From: an uncultured Ruminococcus sp.
GTDB taxonomy: Bacteria > Bacillota > Clostridia > Oscillospirales > CAG-272
DNA length: 24,506 nt
Reading direction: 5' to 3'
Assembly (NCBI GenBank): GCA_902766575.1
Contig: CACXED010000270.1
Coordinates: forward strand, 1-24,506
The position numbers and the translations under genes were made by a program. The stretch's first letter is position 1. Each line of letters begins with the position of its first letter. Under the pieces are notes generated by a model, which saw only the letters and a program-made list of their open reading frames with translations, was not told the origin of the DNA and made no database searches. Below are positions 1 through 7,024 of the stretch, piece after piece.

Positions 1-105
1 ATCGGGAGTTTTGTCAAAGACCTCGAACTCCCCGTATTTTCCAAGAAAGTCCCACGACAGGTCGCCGGGATTGACCGCAAAGCCGTCGAGCACAACAATT
101 TTCAT
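1..105 (-). CDS. D-2-hydroxyacid dehydrogenase (glycerate dehydrogenase-like), N-terminal fragment
   Basis: Only the first 35 codons lie in the window; the gene runs off the left edge. The protein begins MKIVVLDGFAVNPGDLSWD, which matches the start of NAD-dependent D-2-hydroxyacid dehydrogenases of the glycerate/hydroxypyruvate reductase type, where a KIVVLDG strand is followed by NPGDLSW. These cytoplasmic enzymes interconvert 2-oxoacids and D-2-hydroxyacids with NAD(P)H. The catalytic Arg-Glu-His residues and the Rossmann glycine motif would lie outside the window, so the exact substrate cannot be judged. The start is supported by a GAGGAGG ribosome binding site about 8 bases upstream and by a good sigma-A promoter. 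The gene is divergent from feoAB. Confidence 0.75.
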   Translation of the reverse strand, partial: MKIVVLDGFAVNPGDLSWDFLGKYGEFEVFDKTPD

Positions 106-134
106 AAAATCACCCTCCTCAAGAGTTTTCTTCA

Positions 135-163
135 ATTATACCACAGTTTTTGCCGATATGCAA
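135..163 (-). promoter_or_regulatory. Sigma-A promoter of the hydroxyacid dehydrogenase gene
   Basis: On the minus strand, TTGCAT (158-163) and TATAAT (135-140) are separated by exactly 17 bp. The -10 box lies about 30 bp upstream of the start codon. Confidence 0.75.
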
Positions 164-195
164 GTCTCTTGGCGTCAAATCTCCGCTTTGCACGA

Positions 196-225
196 TTGTC
201 GCGCTCCGTCGTCCGTAAATATAAT
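196..225 (+). promoter_or_regulatory. Sigma-A promoter of feoAB
   Basis: TTGTCG (196-201), an 18-bp spacer and a perfect TATAAT (220-225) lie 50 bp upstream of the feoA start. It is back to back with the divergent promoter at 135-163, and the two -35 boxes are about 32 bp apart. Confidence 0.65.
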
Positions 226-231
226 GAAATG

Positions 232-245
232 AGGTCATCCGACCT
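232..245 (+). promoter_or_regulatory. Inverted repeat just after the feoAB -10 box, possible operator
   Basis: AGGTC-ATCC-GACCT is a perfect 5-bp inverted repeat with a 4-base centre. It starts 7 bases after the -10 box, close to the expected transcription start. AGG...CCT arms occur in DtxR/IdeR/MntR-type metal repressor sites, but this one is short and of even length, so it may be chance or a small 5' hairpin. Confidence 0.3.
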
Positions 246-275
246 TACGAAATCATATGAAAGGATCACTCTGAA

Positions 276-557
276 ATGTCATTTCTTTCCGACCTCTCGC
301 CGGGAGAGGCTGCATATATCGAAAACACTCCGCCGTCCGGCTCAAAAAGCCGTCTGATCGAGCTCGGCATAGTCGGCGGAACGAAAGTCGAGTGCATCGC
401 CGACGCTCCGTTCGGCGGCGCGAGCGCTTATCTGATACGCGGAGCGGTCGTCGCGCTCCGTCACTCCGACGCGCGGGAGATACTCGTTCAGCGGATACCT
501 CACGCCTCAAGAATGGCGCTCGGCGTCGGCAGGGCAAGACTGAGACGATGGGACTGA
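276..557 (+). CDS. feoA: FeoA, ferrous iron transport accessory protein
   Basis: This small cytoplasmic SH3-like protein (93 aa) works with the FeoB membrane transporter. The family pattern is clear: an N-terminal LSPGEAAYI strand, the SRLIELGIVGGTKVECI core around residues 25-41, a GASAYLIRG strand, and an ending in ALRHSDAREILV. The start codon is preceded by GAAAGGA. The family is usually about 70-80 aa; here the last 15-20 residues, basic and rich in Arg, run on past the expected end and overlap the feoB start by 10 bases, which suggests translational coupling. It is the first gene of a feoA-feoB operon with its own promoter. I see no separate feoC. Confidence 0.93.
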   Translation: MSFLSDLSPGEAAYIENTPPSGSKSRLIELGIVGGTKVECIADAPFGGASAYLIRGAVVALRHSDAREILVQRIPHASRMALGVGRARLRRWD

Positions 558-2587
558 CCAGAAGGCTCGAGGACAGCCAGAAGCCGCTGGCCGCTCAGAG
601 CCCGGATGAGACTGTGATCGCGCTCGCCGGGAATCCGAACGTCGGCAAGAGCAGTCTGTTCAACACGCTGACCGGCTCGGATCAGCACACCGGCAACTGG
701 ACGGGCAAGACGGTCGCCGCCGCTTCGGGCAGAGTCAAAGAAAAATTCCTGCCCGAGGACTTTTCCGGACGGCTGACGCTCGTCGATCTTCCCGGGACAT
801 ATTCGCTGAAAAACGGCTCGCCGGAGGAGATCGAAGCGCGCGACTTTATAAAAAGCGGCGCGGCTCAGGCGGTCGTGATCATCTGCGACGCCTGCTGTCT
901 CGAGCGCAATCTGATACTCGCTCTGCAGATACTCGAGCTGACGCCGAGAGCTCTGCTCTGCGTAAATCTTATGGACGAAGCGCGGCGAAAGGGCATCGAG
1001 GTCGATCTCGCCGCGCTCAGACGCGAGCTGAAAATCCCGGTGATCGGCACGAGCGCTTCGACCGGAGAGGGGCTGTCCGAGCTGATGAGCGCGGCGGCTG
1101 GCGTAGCGTCGGGAAGTATAACGCCGCCCGAATCGCCGCCCTTTCTCTATCCGCCCGAGATAGAGGAGCTCATATCCGGTCTGCCGCGCGCCGACGCGAT
1201 CGCAGTCCTCGCCGGGGAAAAGCCGTCTGAAATGACGCCGGAGCTTGAAGCTCTGAAAAAAGCATCGGAGGATTCTCCGCCCGGCTATATCGCCGACACG
1301 ATACTGTCGCGCCCGGTCATCGCCGCCGAATTCATCGCATCCGAAGCGGTGAAAAGCCCATCGGGCGGCGGATACTCGGAGTTTGACCGGAGGCTCGACC
1401 GGGTGATAACCAACCGTTATCTGGCGCTCCCGCTGATGCTGCTGATGCTCGCCGGAGTGTTCTGGCTGACGATCGTCGGCTCAAACTACCCGTCGGAGCT
1501 GCTCGGAGCGCTGTTCGACCGGCTCGAGGGCTGGATATACACTCTCTGCGACTTTATGCCCGAAAATGTCCGTGAGGGACTTGTCAGCGGGATGCTCCGG
1601 ACGCTTTTCAGAGTCGTGTCGGTGATGCTGCCGCCGATGGCGATATTCTTCCCGCTGTTCACGCTGCTGGAGGATTCGGGGCTGTTCGCGCGGATCGCTT
1701 TCAACTCGGACGGCGCGCTGAGCCGCTGCTCGGGCTGCGGAAAGCAGTCGCTGACGATGGCGATGGGGCTCGGCTGCAACGCCGCCGGAGTCGTCGGCTG
1801 CCGGATAATCGACTCGCCGAGGGAGCGGCTGATCGCGATACTTACCAATAATTTCATGCCCTGCAACGGCAGATTTCCGATCCTCATAACAATTTCGGCG
1901 CTGCTCTGCTGGGGATCAAAGCTGTCCGAGAGCGCTGCGGCGGCGCTCGTTATGACTGCCTGCATCGCCGCGGGGATAGCTGCGACGCTCGGCTGCTCAA
2001 AGCTGCTCGGTCTGGCGCTCCGGTCAAAGCCCTCCGAGTTCAGACTTGAGCTGCCGCCCTATCGCCGTCCGAGGATAGGTCAGGTCATCGTCCGCTCGAT
2101 CTTAGACCGGACGCTGTTTGTCCTCGCGAGAGCGGCTGCGGTCGCGGCTCCGTCGGGGCTTGTGATCTGGCTTCTGGCAAATCTGAGGGTCGGCGACGCG
2201 AGTCTGCTCGCTCATATCTCCGGAGCGCTCAACCCGCTCGGAGCAGCGCTCGGACTTGACGGAGTGATGCTCTGCGCGCTGATTTTAGGCTTTCCGGCAA
2301 ACGAGATCGTTCTGCCTCTGGCGCTGATGATGTACACGGCGGGAAGCTCGCTCGGCGGCTCTGAGGGGCTTTTTGAGGTGCTGACGGCGAACGGCTGGAC
2401 GCCGCTGACCTGCGTCAATACGCTGATCATGACGGTTTTCCGCTTTCCCTGCTCGACCACTCTGCTGACGATCAAAAAGGAGACCGGGAGCCGTCTCTGG
2501 GCGCTGCTCTCTATACTGATCCCGACCGCGCTCGGCATCGCGCTCTGCCTTGTGACGACGGCGATTTATAAAATTTATAATTTATAA
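548..2587 (+). CDS. feoB: FeoB, ferrous iron transporter with N-terminal GTPase
   Basis: Fe(II) uptake permease of the cytoplasmic membrane, 679 aa. The N-terminal G domain shows G1 GNPNVGKSS (28-36), a Thr in NWTGKTV for G2, G3 DLPGTYSL (80-87), G4 NLMD (140-143) and a GTSAS G5-type motif near 167. Membrane segments begin near residue 292. The FeoB core is recognisable in LLEDSGLFARIAF, MGLGCNAAGVVGC (406-418) and NNFMPCNGRFP (434-444). Start choice: the reading frame is open further upstream, but ATG 548 gives the MGLT beginning I recall for clostridial FeoB proteins, and its 10-base overlap with feoA fits coupling. The Shine-Dalgarno is weak, which fits too. The gene stops just at the left arm of a strong terminator. 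Confidence 0.96.
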   Translation: MGLTRRLEDSQKPLAAQSPDETVIALAGNPNVGKSSLFNTLTGSDQHTGNWTGKTVAAASGRVKEKFLPEDFSGRLTLVDLPGTYSLKNGSPEEIEARDFIKSGAAQAVVIICDACCLERNLILALQILELTPRALLCVNLMDEARRKGIEVDLAALRRELKIPVIGTSASTGEGLSELMSAAAGVASGSITPPESPPFLYPPEIEELISGLPRADAIAVLAGEKPSEMTPELEALKKASEDSPPGYIADTILSRPVIAAEFIASEAVKSPSGGGYSEFDRRLDRVITNRYLALPLMLLMLAGVFWLTIVGSNYPSELLGALFDRLEGWIYTLCDFMPENVREGLVSGMLRTLFRVVSVMLPPMAIFFPLFTLLEDSGLFARIAFNSDGALSRCSGCGKQSLTMAMGLGCNAAGVVGCRIIDSPRERLIAILTNNFMPCNGRFPILITISALLCWGSKLSESAAAALVMTACIAAGIAATLGCSKLLGLALRSKPSEFRLELPPYRRPRIGQVIVRSILDRTLFVLARAAAVAAPSGLVIWLLANLRVGDASLLAHISGALNPLGAALGLDGVMLCALILGFPANEIVLPLALMMYTAGSSLGGSEGLFEVLTANGWTPLTCVNTLIMTVFRFPCSTTLLTIKKETGSRLWALLSILIPTALGIALCLVTTAIYKIYNL

Positions 2588-2660
2588 AAGAGGATAAAAA
2601 TCGCGGACGATATCCAAAAAACACACCGGATATCGTCCGCGATCCTCTTTTCTTTTCTTT
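2586..2660 (+). terminator. Long two-part terminator hairpin after feoB
   Basis: The inner stem is a perfect 15-bp inverted repeat (2601-2615 with 2628-2642) around a 12-base loop. A further 9-bp outer stem (2586-2594 with 2643-2651) is separated by a 6-base bulge on the left arm only. The right arm runs into TTTTCTTTTCTTT. The left arm begins within the feoB stop codon. Confidence 0.9.
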
Positions 2661-2719
2661 CGTCTTTCTCAATGTCAGTCGAAAAAACGGCGATAATTCA
2701 AGTTTTTTTGCTGATCTAC

Positions 2720-2748
2720 TTGACTTATTGCATAAAATATTATACAAT
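2720..2748 (+). promoter_or_regulatory. Sigma-A promoter of the araC-like operon
   Basis: TTGACT (2720-2725), a 17-bp spacer and TACAAT (2743-2748) sit 39 bp upstream of the proposed GTG start. The bases between the feoB terminator and this promoter are AT-rich; I see no clear operator in them. Confidence 0.75.
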
Positions 2749-2787
2749 ATTATTTGTTAAAAAGCAATACACATAAAAAGCAAGTAG

Positions 2788-3687
2788 GTGGACAAAATTC
2801 CGACACAAATTGTTTACAACAGCGATACACCCGGCTTTGACCACTCGGTGAGCTTTTATAACCGCGAGGTCAGCTCTGTCGAGAGCGACCGTCAGATACT
2901 CGACAAGCCGCTCGTAGTCAACTGCGTCGGACGGGTCGATCTCTCCTGCCGGTTCACCACAAATTCCAAATACGGCAGACACGACTATTATCTGATGTAT
3001 CTGACCAGGGGCGCGCTCGACGCCGTGATCTGCGGCAGCGCTCACCGCATAGTGCCGGGCGACGCCGTGATCTTCCCGCCCGAGCGTGAGTACCATTACT
3101 CAAATTCCGGAAAATCCGGCGTTCAGTATCTCTGGACTCACTTCACCGGCTCGGAGGCAGAGCGTCTGCTCGAGCGCTGCGGCTTCGGCGCGCACGGTGT
3201 TTTCAAGGTCGGCATCGACGAAAAGATCTCCGCGATGTTCATTCAGCTCATGGAGGAATTCATCCGGCGCGACGGCTTTTTCGTCGAATCCGCCGCGGCA
3301 AAGCTGACCGAGATCCTTATCTCCATGCGCAGACGGCTCGACGCCGCCGACGATCAGCCCACAGGCTCGGTATCGAGGGTATTCGAGTCGATACGCTTCA
3401 TACACGACAATTATAAAAAGCCGCTGACCAACGAGCAGCTCGCAAAAATCGAGCATCTGAGCGTCTCGCAGTACATCGAGCTTTTCAAAAAATGCACCGG
3501 GACTACTCCGCGCTCCTACATAATCGAGCTGAGAATACGAAACTCCTGCGATCTTCTCACCCGCTCCGACCTGACTGTCGCTCAGGCGGCGCAGGCAGTA
3601 GGCTACGACGACGCGCACTATTTCTCGCGGCTTTTCAAGTCCTACCGCGGCGTCTCGCCCGAGCAGTACCGGAGGAGCCGTTCATGA
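2788..3687 (+). CDS. AraC-family transcriptional regulator with cupin sensor domain
   Basis: DNA-binding regulator of 299 aa. Residues about 60-118 form a cupin-like sensor domain with the usual GDAVIFPPEREYHY stretch (91-104). Residues about 200-297 hold two helix-turn-helix units: LTNEQLAKIEHLSVSQYIELFKK and the AraC signature VAQAAQAVGYDDAHYFSRLFK ending in GVSPEQYR. AraC proteins of this build usually sense a sugar-type ligand and control neighbouring genes. The start is uncertain. GTG 2788 is the only standard start near the promoter; the purine-rich AAGTAGG lies almost against it, so spacing is poor, and the next in-frame Met is residue 70, inside the cupin. The gene heads an operon and overlaps the next gene by 4 bases (ATGA). 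Confidence 0.9.
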   Translation: MDKIPTQIVYNSDTPGFDHSVSFYNREVSSVESDRQILDKPLVVNCVGRVDLSCRFTTNSKYGRHDYYLMYLTRGALDAVICGSAHRIVPGDAVIFPPEREYHYSNSGKSGVQYLWTHFTGSEAERLLERCGFGAHGVFKVGIDEKISAMFIQLMEEFIRRDGFFVESAAAKLTEILISMRRRLDAADDQPTGSVSRVFESIRFIHDNYKKPLTNEQLAKIEHLSVSQYIELFKKCTGTTPRSYIIELRIRNSCDLLTRSDLTVAQAAQAVGYDDAHYFSRLFKSYRGVSPEQYRRSRS

Positions 3688-4448
3688 CGCCTGAAACCGA
3701 CTCTGTTTCGGCCGCGCGCTTTGAGTCGCTCTGCCGGACGGCGCTCACTCTCGACCGCGACCGGAACGGCATCGGAACTCTCGGCGAGAGGACGCTCCAC
3801 GCCGTCCTGAAGCAATTCTACGAGCCGGACGCCGCTTTCCGCGAGGTCAAAACCGGACGCTTTGTCGCCGATATCAGGCGCGGTCAGAGCATCGTCGAGG
3901 TTCAGACCCGGGCTTTCCGGAACCTGCGCGAAAAGCTGCCGGAATTTCTGACCGAGAGCAGCGTCAAGGTCGTTTTTCCGATCGCCGGAATCAAGTATAT
4001 AAGCTGGGTCGAGCCCTCTACCGGCGAGATAGTCTCCCGGCGCCGCTCGCCGAAAAGGGACAGTCTCTGCGACTTCATGCTCGAGCTCTACGAGCTCAGA
4101 CCGATACTTCCGCTCGAGGGGCTCTCCTTTGACGTCGTGAGCCTTGAAATGGAGGAGTACAAGCTGCTCAGCGGCAGAAGCCGGGATCGCAAGCGCTTCG
4201 GAGCCGCCCGGGCTGAGCGGATCCCGACCCGGCTGCTGTCGATAACGACCCTCGAGGAGCCGGAGGACTTTCTCGCGTCGCTTCCTGCCGGGCTCGGAGA
4301 GGAGTTCACGTCAGCCGAGCTCGCGTCGCTGGCAAAAATCAGCAATAACGCCGCCGGAAAAATCATCAGTACTCTCGTCACCCTAGGAGCTATTGAAAAA
4401 TGCGGCTCAAGAGGGCGGGCATATCTATACAAAAGGATGGTAAAATAA
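3684..4448 (+). CDS. Conserved protein, PD-(D/E)XK nuclease-like domain plus C-terminal winged helix
   Basis: No named function. The 254-aa protein resembles a conserved clostridial family of unknown role that I recognise by its GTLGERTLHAVLK and EVQTRxFxxLR stretches. Residues 33-80 look like the core of a PD-(D/E)XK nuclease fold: Glu35 in a helix, Asp63 in RFVADI, then IVEVQT with Glu72 and Gln74. The usual Glu-X-Lys is replaced by Glu-X-Gln, seen in some members of that fold. Residues 93-165 include YISWVEPSTGE and MEEYKLL. Residues 208-254 form a winged helix (FTSAELASLAKIS...GAIEKCGSRGRAYLYK). ATG 3684 is fixed by GGAGGA 7 bases upstream and a 4-base overlap with the araC-like gene; the frame is open further upstream but without support. 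It could be a DNA-binding protein that has lost catalysis. Confidence 0.72.
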   Translation: MTPETDSVSAARFESLCRTALTLDRDRNGIGTLGERTLHAVLKQFYEPDAAFREVKTGRFVADIRRGQSIVEVQTRAFRNLREKLPEFLTESSVKVVFPIAGIKYISWVEPSTGEIVSRRRSPKRDSLCDFMLELYELRPILPLEGLSFDVVSLEMEEYKLLSGRSRDRKRFGAARAERIPTRLLSITTLEEPEDFLASLPAGLGEEFTSAELASLAKISNNAAGKIISTLVTLGAIEKCGSRGRAYLYKRMVK

Positions 4449-4449
4449 A

Positions 4450-5502
4450 ATGAATCAACACAGGCTGTTCGAGGAAGACCTCGATTCATATCTTGCGCCC
4501 TATGCCGGAGCGAATCTCATCGTCAACGAGTCGATAATGCCGCTTTACCGCTCCGGAGAGTCGGGAGAGCTGACTATCCGTCTAATGGACGGCATAAAGA
4601 GGATCGTCAGCGTCAGGACCGCGACTCTCGACAAAACTTTCACCGAGGGACGGGACTATCTTGTTAAGGATGGTCGGCTCGTCATTCCCGAGGGCTCGGA
4701 GATAAGGATCATGCCGTGGTCGGAATACAATCCCACAGAGGGTCAGTTCGACTGCGTGAACGGCGGCAAGCTGATCTTCGGCGAGGCGAATACGATGCAC
4801 ACAAGACAGTACGCCGTCACCTACGAGCCGTCGGACGACATCTTTGCCGCAAAGTATTTCCCGACCGCCGCGCCCGAGCTCGCCCGCTCGAGAGCGATAC
4901 TCGGAAAGCGCGAATTCAGGCTGGCGTTCTACGGAGACAGCATAACCTACGGCTGCAACGCCAGCGGGCTTTACGCCGGAGTTCCGCCCTATATGCCGGT
5001 CTACCCGGTGCTCACCGCGGAAAAGCTCCGTTCCGAGGGCTATGCCGTCGACTACTACAACCCCTCGATCGGCGGAATGGACGCGCGCTGGGGCAAGGCT
5101 AACGCCGGGCGCTATTTTGCCGACCACAGCCCGGATCTTACGGTCATTGCCTTCGGAATGAACGACGGTACCGGCAAAGTTCCGGTCGACGATTTCATCG
5201 AGAGGATCAAAGCTATCGTCGGAACTATCCGGAAGATCAATCCCGACGCAGAGTTCATTCTCGTCGCTACGACGCTGCCGAACCCGCTGAGCCGCTTCGT
5301 CGGGCTTCAGGAGGAATATGAAGAACCGCTCTGCGAGCTTGCAAAGTCAGAGGGCTGCGCTCTGCTCAACATGACCGAGCTTCACCGGACGCTGCTTACG
5401 CGCAAGGACTACTGGCACATGACCGGAAACAACATCAATCACCCGAGCGACTTTCTGGCGCGGCTCTACGCGCAGGGCGTGCTCGCGCTGCTGGGAGAAT
5501 AA
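4450..5502 (+). CDS. SGNH/GDSL-family hydrolase, probable carbohydrate esterase
   Basis: The 350-aa protein has two parts. Residues 1-150 are a beta-rich N-terminal domain with no obvious catalytic motif, probably a jelly-roll accessory domain. Residues 156-348 are the SGNH hydrolase: block I FYGDSITYGCN with nucleophile Ser164, a GGMDARWG segment for block II, GMNDG with Asn238 for block III, and block V NNINHPSDF with His331. The Asp usually three residues before the His is Asn328, so the protein may use a Ser-His dyad. Relatives deacylate sugars and polysaccharides. There is no signal peptide, so it should act in the cytoplasm. AAAGGATGG precedes the start, one base separates it from the upstream stop, and pepT follows after two bases. 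The AraC-type regulator upstream would be a fitting controller. Confidence 0.85.
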   Translation: MNQHRLFEEDLDSYLAPYAGANLIVNESIMPLYRSGESGELTIRLMDGIKRIVSVRTATLDKTFTEGRDYLVKDGRLVIPEGSEIRIMPWSEYNPTEGQFDCVNGGKLIFGEANTMHTRQYAVTYEPSDDIFAAKYFPTAAPELARSRAILGKREFRLAFYGDSITYGCNASGLYAGVPPYMPVYPVLTAEKLRSEGYAVDYYNPSIGGMDARWGKANAGRYFADHSPDLTVIAFGMNDGTGKVPVDDFIERIKAIVGTIRKINPDAEFILVATTLPNPLSRFVGLQEEYEEPLCELAKSEGCALLNMTELHRTLLTRKDYWHMTGNNINHPSDFLARLYAQGVLALLGE

Positions 5503-5504
5503 TT

Positions 5505-6748
5505 ATGAAAGCATATGAAAGACTAATAAAATACGCCGCCTTTCCGACCGCTTCGGACGAGTCGTGCGAGACCTGCCCGTCTACAAGTGAACAGCTCGTC
5601 TTTGCGCGCGCGCTTGCGGATGAGCTCAAAGGAATCGGCTGCACCGAGGTCGAGCTCGATGAAAACGGCTATCTGTTCGCGACGATACCGGCTTCAGCAG
5701 GCCTTGAGGAGATCCCGACAATCGGCTTCATCGCTCACATGGACGTCTCGCCCGACGTAGAGGACAGGAACGTAAAGCCCCGCGTCGTCAGCTGTGACGG
5801 CGGAGACATCGTTCTGAACGAGGAGCTGGGGATCGTCCTGTCCGAGAAAGAATACCCGGTGCTCGAAAAGTACCGCGGAAAGACTCTCGTCGTCACCGAC
5901 GGAACAACCCTGCTCGGCGCCGACGACAAGGCAGGCATCGCCGAGATCGTGACCGCCGCCGAGCGTCTCATCTCAAACGGCTCTGTCCGTCACGGCAGGA
6001 TCAGGCTCGGCTTCACGCCAGACGAGGAGATCGGACGCGGCGCCGACCGTTTCGACGTCAAACGCTTCGGAGCGAGCTACGCCTATACGGTCGACGGCTC
6101 GTCCTTCGGCGAGGTCGATTACGAGACCTTCAACGCCGCGTCGCTCAGGGTCTCTGTCCGCGGAAAGAGCATCCATCCCGGCGACGCAAAGGACAAGATG
6201 ATCAACGGATCAACGCCTCGACGGTTGCCGTTGAGTATATCGGACTTCTGCCGCCGCTCGAGCGTCCCGAACACACCAGCGGCTATCAGGGCTTCTACCA
6301 TCTGACCGACATGAAGGGCTCGGTCGAGCAGGCGAGCCTGTCGTTCATTCTGCGCGACCACGACTACAAGAAGCTCCTCGAGCGCTGCGGGATCGCAAAG
6401 CGCGCCGCCGATGAGCTCAACCGCCGCTACGGAGCCGGTACGGTCGAGATCTCGATCACCGATTCCTATCGCAATATGCGCGAAAAGATCGAGCCGGTAT
6501 TCCATATCGTCGAAAACGCTTACCGCGCGGTCAGCGAGCTCGGCGGAACTCCGGTCAGCAATCCGGTGCGCGGCGGTACGGACGGAAGCAGACTCTCCTT
6601 TATGGGACTTCCCTGCCCGAATCTCGGAACCGGCTCGCACAATCATCACGGGCGCTTTGAGTTCGCCTGCGCCGAGGAAATGGAGCTCTGCTCCGAGCTT
6701 CTCATCCGCATCGCCGGTATTTTTGCCGGAACCGACGATTTGAAATAA
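5505..6748 (+). pseudogene. pepT: Peptidase T (tripeptide aminopeptidase), frameshifted by an 8-bp tandem duplication
   Basis: An M20-family zinc peptidase that would remove N-terminal residues from tripeptides in the cytoplasm. The first part (5505 to about 6207) carries HMDVSPD (metal His and Asp), TTLLGADDKAGIAEI (bridging Asp), TPDEEIGRGAD (catalytic Glu pair) and SIHPGDAKDKM. The reading frame then shifts and stops at 6303-6305. The rest of the protein continues in another frame from about 6208 to 6748, with TSGYQGFYHLTDMKGSVE, GGTDGSRLSFMGLPCPNLGTG and the metal-ligand region NHHGRFEF. Removing one copy of the repeated GATCAACG restores a single frame of 411 aa, close to the roughly 408 aa of E. 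coli PepT. No other damage is visible, so the event is recent or is a sequence error. The ATG at 6311 has no ribosome binding site. Confidence 0.9.
6200..6215 (+). repeat. Perfect 8-bp tandem duplication inside pepT
   Basis: GATCAACG occurs twice in a row (6200-6207 and 6208-6215). Eight bases is not a multiple of three, so the second copy shifts the frame. With one copy the codons read Lys-Met-Ile-Asn-Ala-Ser-Thr-Val-Ala-Val-Glu, as expected for this family. Confidence 0.95.
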
Positions 6749-6753
6749 AACTC

Positions 6754-6782
6754 TTGACAAATCCCGACGACTGTGATATAAT
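6754..6782 (+). promoter_or_regulatory. Consensus sigma-A promoter of tRNA-Pro
   Basis: TTGACA (6754-6759) and TATAAT (6777-6782) are both perfect and are spaced by 17 bp, 17 bases ahead of the tRNA 5' end. This is the strongest promoter in the window, as expected for a stable RNA. Confidence 0.92.
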
Positions 6783-6799
6783 ATTTTATACGGTCGTTC

Positions 6800-6875
6800 C
6801 GGGATGTAGCGCAGTTGGTAGCGCGCCTGCTTTGGGAGCAGGATGTCGCAGGTTCAAATCCTGTCATTCCGACCA
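6800..6875 (+). tRNA. tRNA-Pro, anticodon UGG
   Basis: A complete 76-nt cloverleaf. The acceptor arm CGGGATG pairs with CATTCCG (one G-U), the D arm contains GCGCAGTTGGTAGCGC, the anticodon stem CCTGC/GCAGG encloses TTTGGGA with anticodon TGG at 6833-6835, the T arm has GGTTCAAATCC, and CCA is encoded at the 3' end. It is a single-gene transcription unit between its own promoter and the terminator at 6911. Confidence 0.97.
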
Positions 6876-6910
6876 GCTCCGGATATTGTCCGAAAGCCAA
6901 AGACCGGAGA

Positions 6911-6942
6911 GCCGCGCATCCGCTATGATGTGCGGCTTTTTT
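6911..6942 (+). terminator. Rho-independent terminator after tRNA-Pro
   Basis: GCCGCGCATC (6911-6920) pairs with GATGTGCGGC (6927-6936), with one G-U, around a 6-base loop, followed by six T residues. Confidence 0.9.
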
Positions 6943-7024
6943 ATCTAATATTGAAAATCTGGCGCAGGCTCTGCCGGGAATCAGCTTCCGGACCAACTGC
7001 CGCCCTGAAAGGTATGATCAAAAA

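Noticed and set aside
392..547. A 52-residue extension of FeoB upstream of ATG 548
   Set aside because: The extra sequence is arginine-rich, is the off-frame reading of feoA and is not part of the FeoB family, which starts near MGLT.
3492..3683. A 64-residue upstream extension of the nuclease-like protein
   Set aside because: It lies within the AraC-like gene in another frame; ATG 3684 has a good ribosome binding site and a typical ATGA overlap.
6311..6748. A separate 145-aa gene starting at ATG 6311
   Set aside because: It is the C-terminal part of peptidase T without a ribosome binding site; the single 8-bp duplication explains the break.
6754..6942. The tRNA-Pro as an integration (att) site
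   Set aside because: There is no integrase, no direct repeat of the tRNA 3' end nearby and no mobile-element genes in the window.
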